A stretch of DNA of 15,146 bases, from contig PKWR01000144.1 of NCBI GenBank assembly GCA_003133285.1, positions 3,843 through 18,988 on the forward strand, written 5' to 3'. Position 1 is the stretch's first letter, and every line of letters starts with the position of its first letter. The DNA comes from Coriobacteriia bacterium. GTDB lineage: Bacteria > Actinomycetota > Coriobacteriia > Anaerosomatales > PALSA-660. A program made the position numbers and the translations under genes. Positions 14,792-15,146 of this stretch are shown in pieces. The notes under the pieces are model-generated. The model was not told the origin of the DNA. It searched no databases and saw nothing but the letters and a program-made list of their open reading frames with translations.

Positions 14792-14989
14792 CTATGCCAT
14801 CGAGACGGCGCCGGTCGGACAGACACGGGCACACGCAGCACACCCGGTGCAACGCTCCGGGTCGATCGCCCACGAGCCCGGCCTGCCACCGGACTCGAGG
14901 CGGTAGACGGCTCCTTGCGGGCAGACCCGCCGGGCCGGACAGGCGGGAGAACGGTCGCACCTGCCTGGATCTATTGTCGCTACAGCCAC
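14792..14989 (-). CDS. Small ferredoxin with an altered first cluster motif
   Basis: A 65-residue ferredoxin-like electron carrier. GTG 14989 is chosen because AGAGG lies five bases upstream; the frame continues to 15037 with no comparable RBS. The second motif is canonical (C47, C50, C53, C57 in CTGCAACARVCP). The first reads C11-D-R-S-P-A-C17-P-A-R-R-V-C23-P: the normal second ligand is S14 and the spacing to the last Cys is two residues longer. By ferredoxin topology, cluster II (C47, C50, C53 plus C23) is complete, while cluster I (C11, C17, C57) lacks one ligand and may be [3Fe-4S] or Ser-ligated. It is the first gene of the operon behind the palindromic operator, 16 bases before the selenoprotein-like gene, and may be its electron partner. 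Confidence 0.88.
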   Translation of the reverse strand: MAVATIDPGRCDRSPACPARRVCPQGAVYRLESGGRPGSWAIDPERCTGCAACARVCPTGAVSMA

Positions 14990-15036
14990 AGTTTCCTCTT
15001 TTGAACGTGAGCGGACAACACTGGAGAACGCCGCCA

Positions 15037-15042
15037 ATAATA
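15037..15042 (-). promoter_or_regulatory. Probable -10 box of the ferredoxin-selenoprotein-DUF362 operon
   Basis: The - strand reads TATTAT here, an AT-rich island in a GC-rich region, about 48 bases before the ferredoxin GTG. The -35 region is poor (TGGTGT at 17-base spacing), so an activator or weak basal activity is possible. The box overlaps the palindrome by three bases, as expected for a repressed promoter. Confidence 0.55.
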
Positions 15043-15055
15043 CCCCATGGGGTAT
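15040..15055. promoter_or_regulatory. Perfect 16-bp palindrome resembling a CsoR/CstR-family operator
   Basis: ATACCCCATGGGGTAT is a perfect inverted repeat overlapping the -10 box of the operon. The A/T-flanked CCCC and GGGG arms resemble operators of the CsoR/RcnR/CstR repressor family (copper, nickel/cobalt or persulfide sensing). Occupation would block the promoter for the - strand operon. The regulator gene is not in the window. Confidence 0.65.
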
Positions 15056-15099
15056 AGAAACACCAGTCCTGACACCGGCCCGGGTCCTGTGCCCGGTGC

Positions 15100-15146
15100 T
15101 ATCATCCGGGACGTCGTGTCGGGCGTCACAAGGGGGTGGCGGCGTG
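15100..15146 (+). promoter_or_regulatory. Promoter-like box, RBS and start codon of a + strand gene running off the right edge
   Basis: A -10-like TATCAT (15100-15105) is followed by a strong Shine-Dalgarno AAGGGGGTG (15130-15138) and, five bases later, a GTG at 15144-15146 that ends the window. This is very likely the start of a divergent gene. Its product cannot be seen; a regulator for the neighbouring palindrome would be one possibility. Confidence 0.45.

Noticed and set aside
14593..15057. Long open frames on the + strand opposite the ferredoxin and selenoprotein genes
   Set aside because: They are antisense shadows of Fe-S and thioredoxin-fold coding sequence, without an RBS or a recognisable protein pattern.
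15073..15098. Inverted repeat CACCGG / CCGGTG upstream of the right-edge gene
   Set aside because: Six-base arms with a 14-base spacer are common by chance in GC-rich DNA, and there is no second copy or clear placement relative to a promoter.
1..15146. CRISPR arrays, insertion sequences, tRNA or rRNA genes, phage genes
   Set aside because: No direct repeat series, transposase or integrase motifs, cloverleaf sequences or rRNA-like stretches were seen.

Overview
The window is a dense, GC-rich bacterial segment with third-position G/C bias, SD-led GTG and ATG starts, and many 1-4 base gene overlaps. The ferredoxin-type proteins and the CheC/CheD style of chemotaxis suggest an anaerobic or facultative, motile, high-GC bacterium. 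A deep-branching Actinomycetota lineage (Coriobacteriia-like) is a reasonable guess, but nothing here proves the taxonomy.

Bases 1-5417 are a tightly coupled chemotaxis operon on the + strand: the 3' end of a methyl-accepting chemotaxis protein, then cheW, cheY, cheB, cheA, cheC and cheD. Most junctions are GTGA, ATGA or TGATG overlaps. Only 22 bases later (5440-6939) comes a diguanylate cyclase with a Rossmann-like N-terminus, a GAF domain and an intact GGEEF/RxxD pair, which suggests that chemotaxis and c-di-GMP output are co-expressed. CheC has lost the Asn of both phosphatase sites.

Bases 7067-9427 hold a small winged-helix-like protein, a protein with two peptidoglycan-binding repeats and an unrecognised C-terminus, and a secreted coiled-coil NlpC/P60 peptidase. 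An MFS exporter (9478-10695) and a PilT-type ATPase (10795-11889) follow. A VanZ-like membrane protein lies convergent to pilT, and an EamA/DMT transporter follows on the + strand.

The most interesting part is the right end, on the - strand (15055 down to 13283). A perfect 16-bp palindrome resembling a CsoR/CstR-family operator overlaps a -10 box. Behind it lie three linked genes: a 65-residue ferredoxin with one cluster ligand replaced by Ser, a 107-residue thioredoxin-fold protein, and a DUF362 protein with two [4Fe-4S] motifs. The thioredoxin-fold gene has an in-frame TGA at codon 20, five residues after a Cys (C-x4-U), and a hairpin begins 9 nt after the TGA with its loop 17 nt after it. 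This reads as an unannotated selenoprotein. A conventional gene call would start after the TGA and lose the whole redox motif. A gene on the + strand appears to begin at the last three bases of the window.
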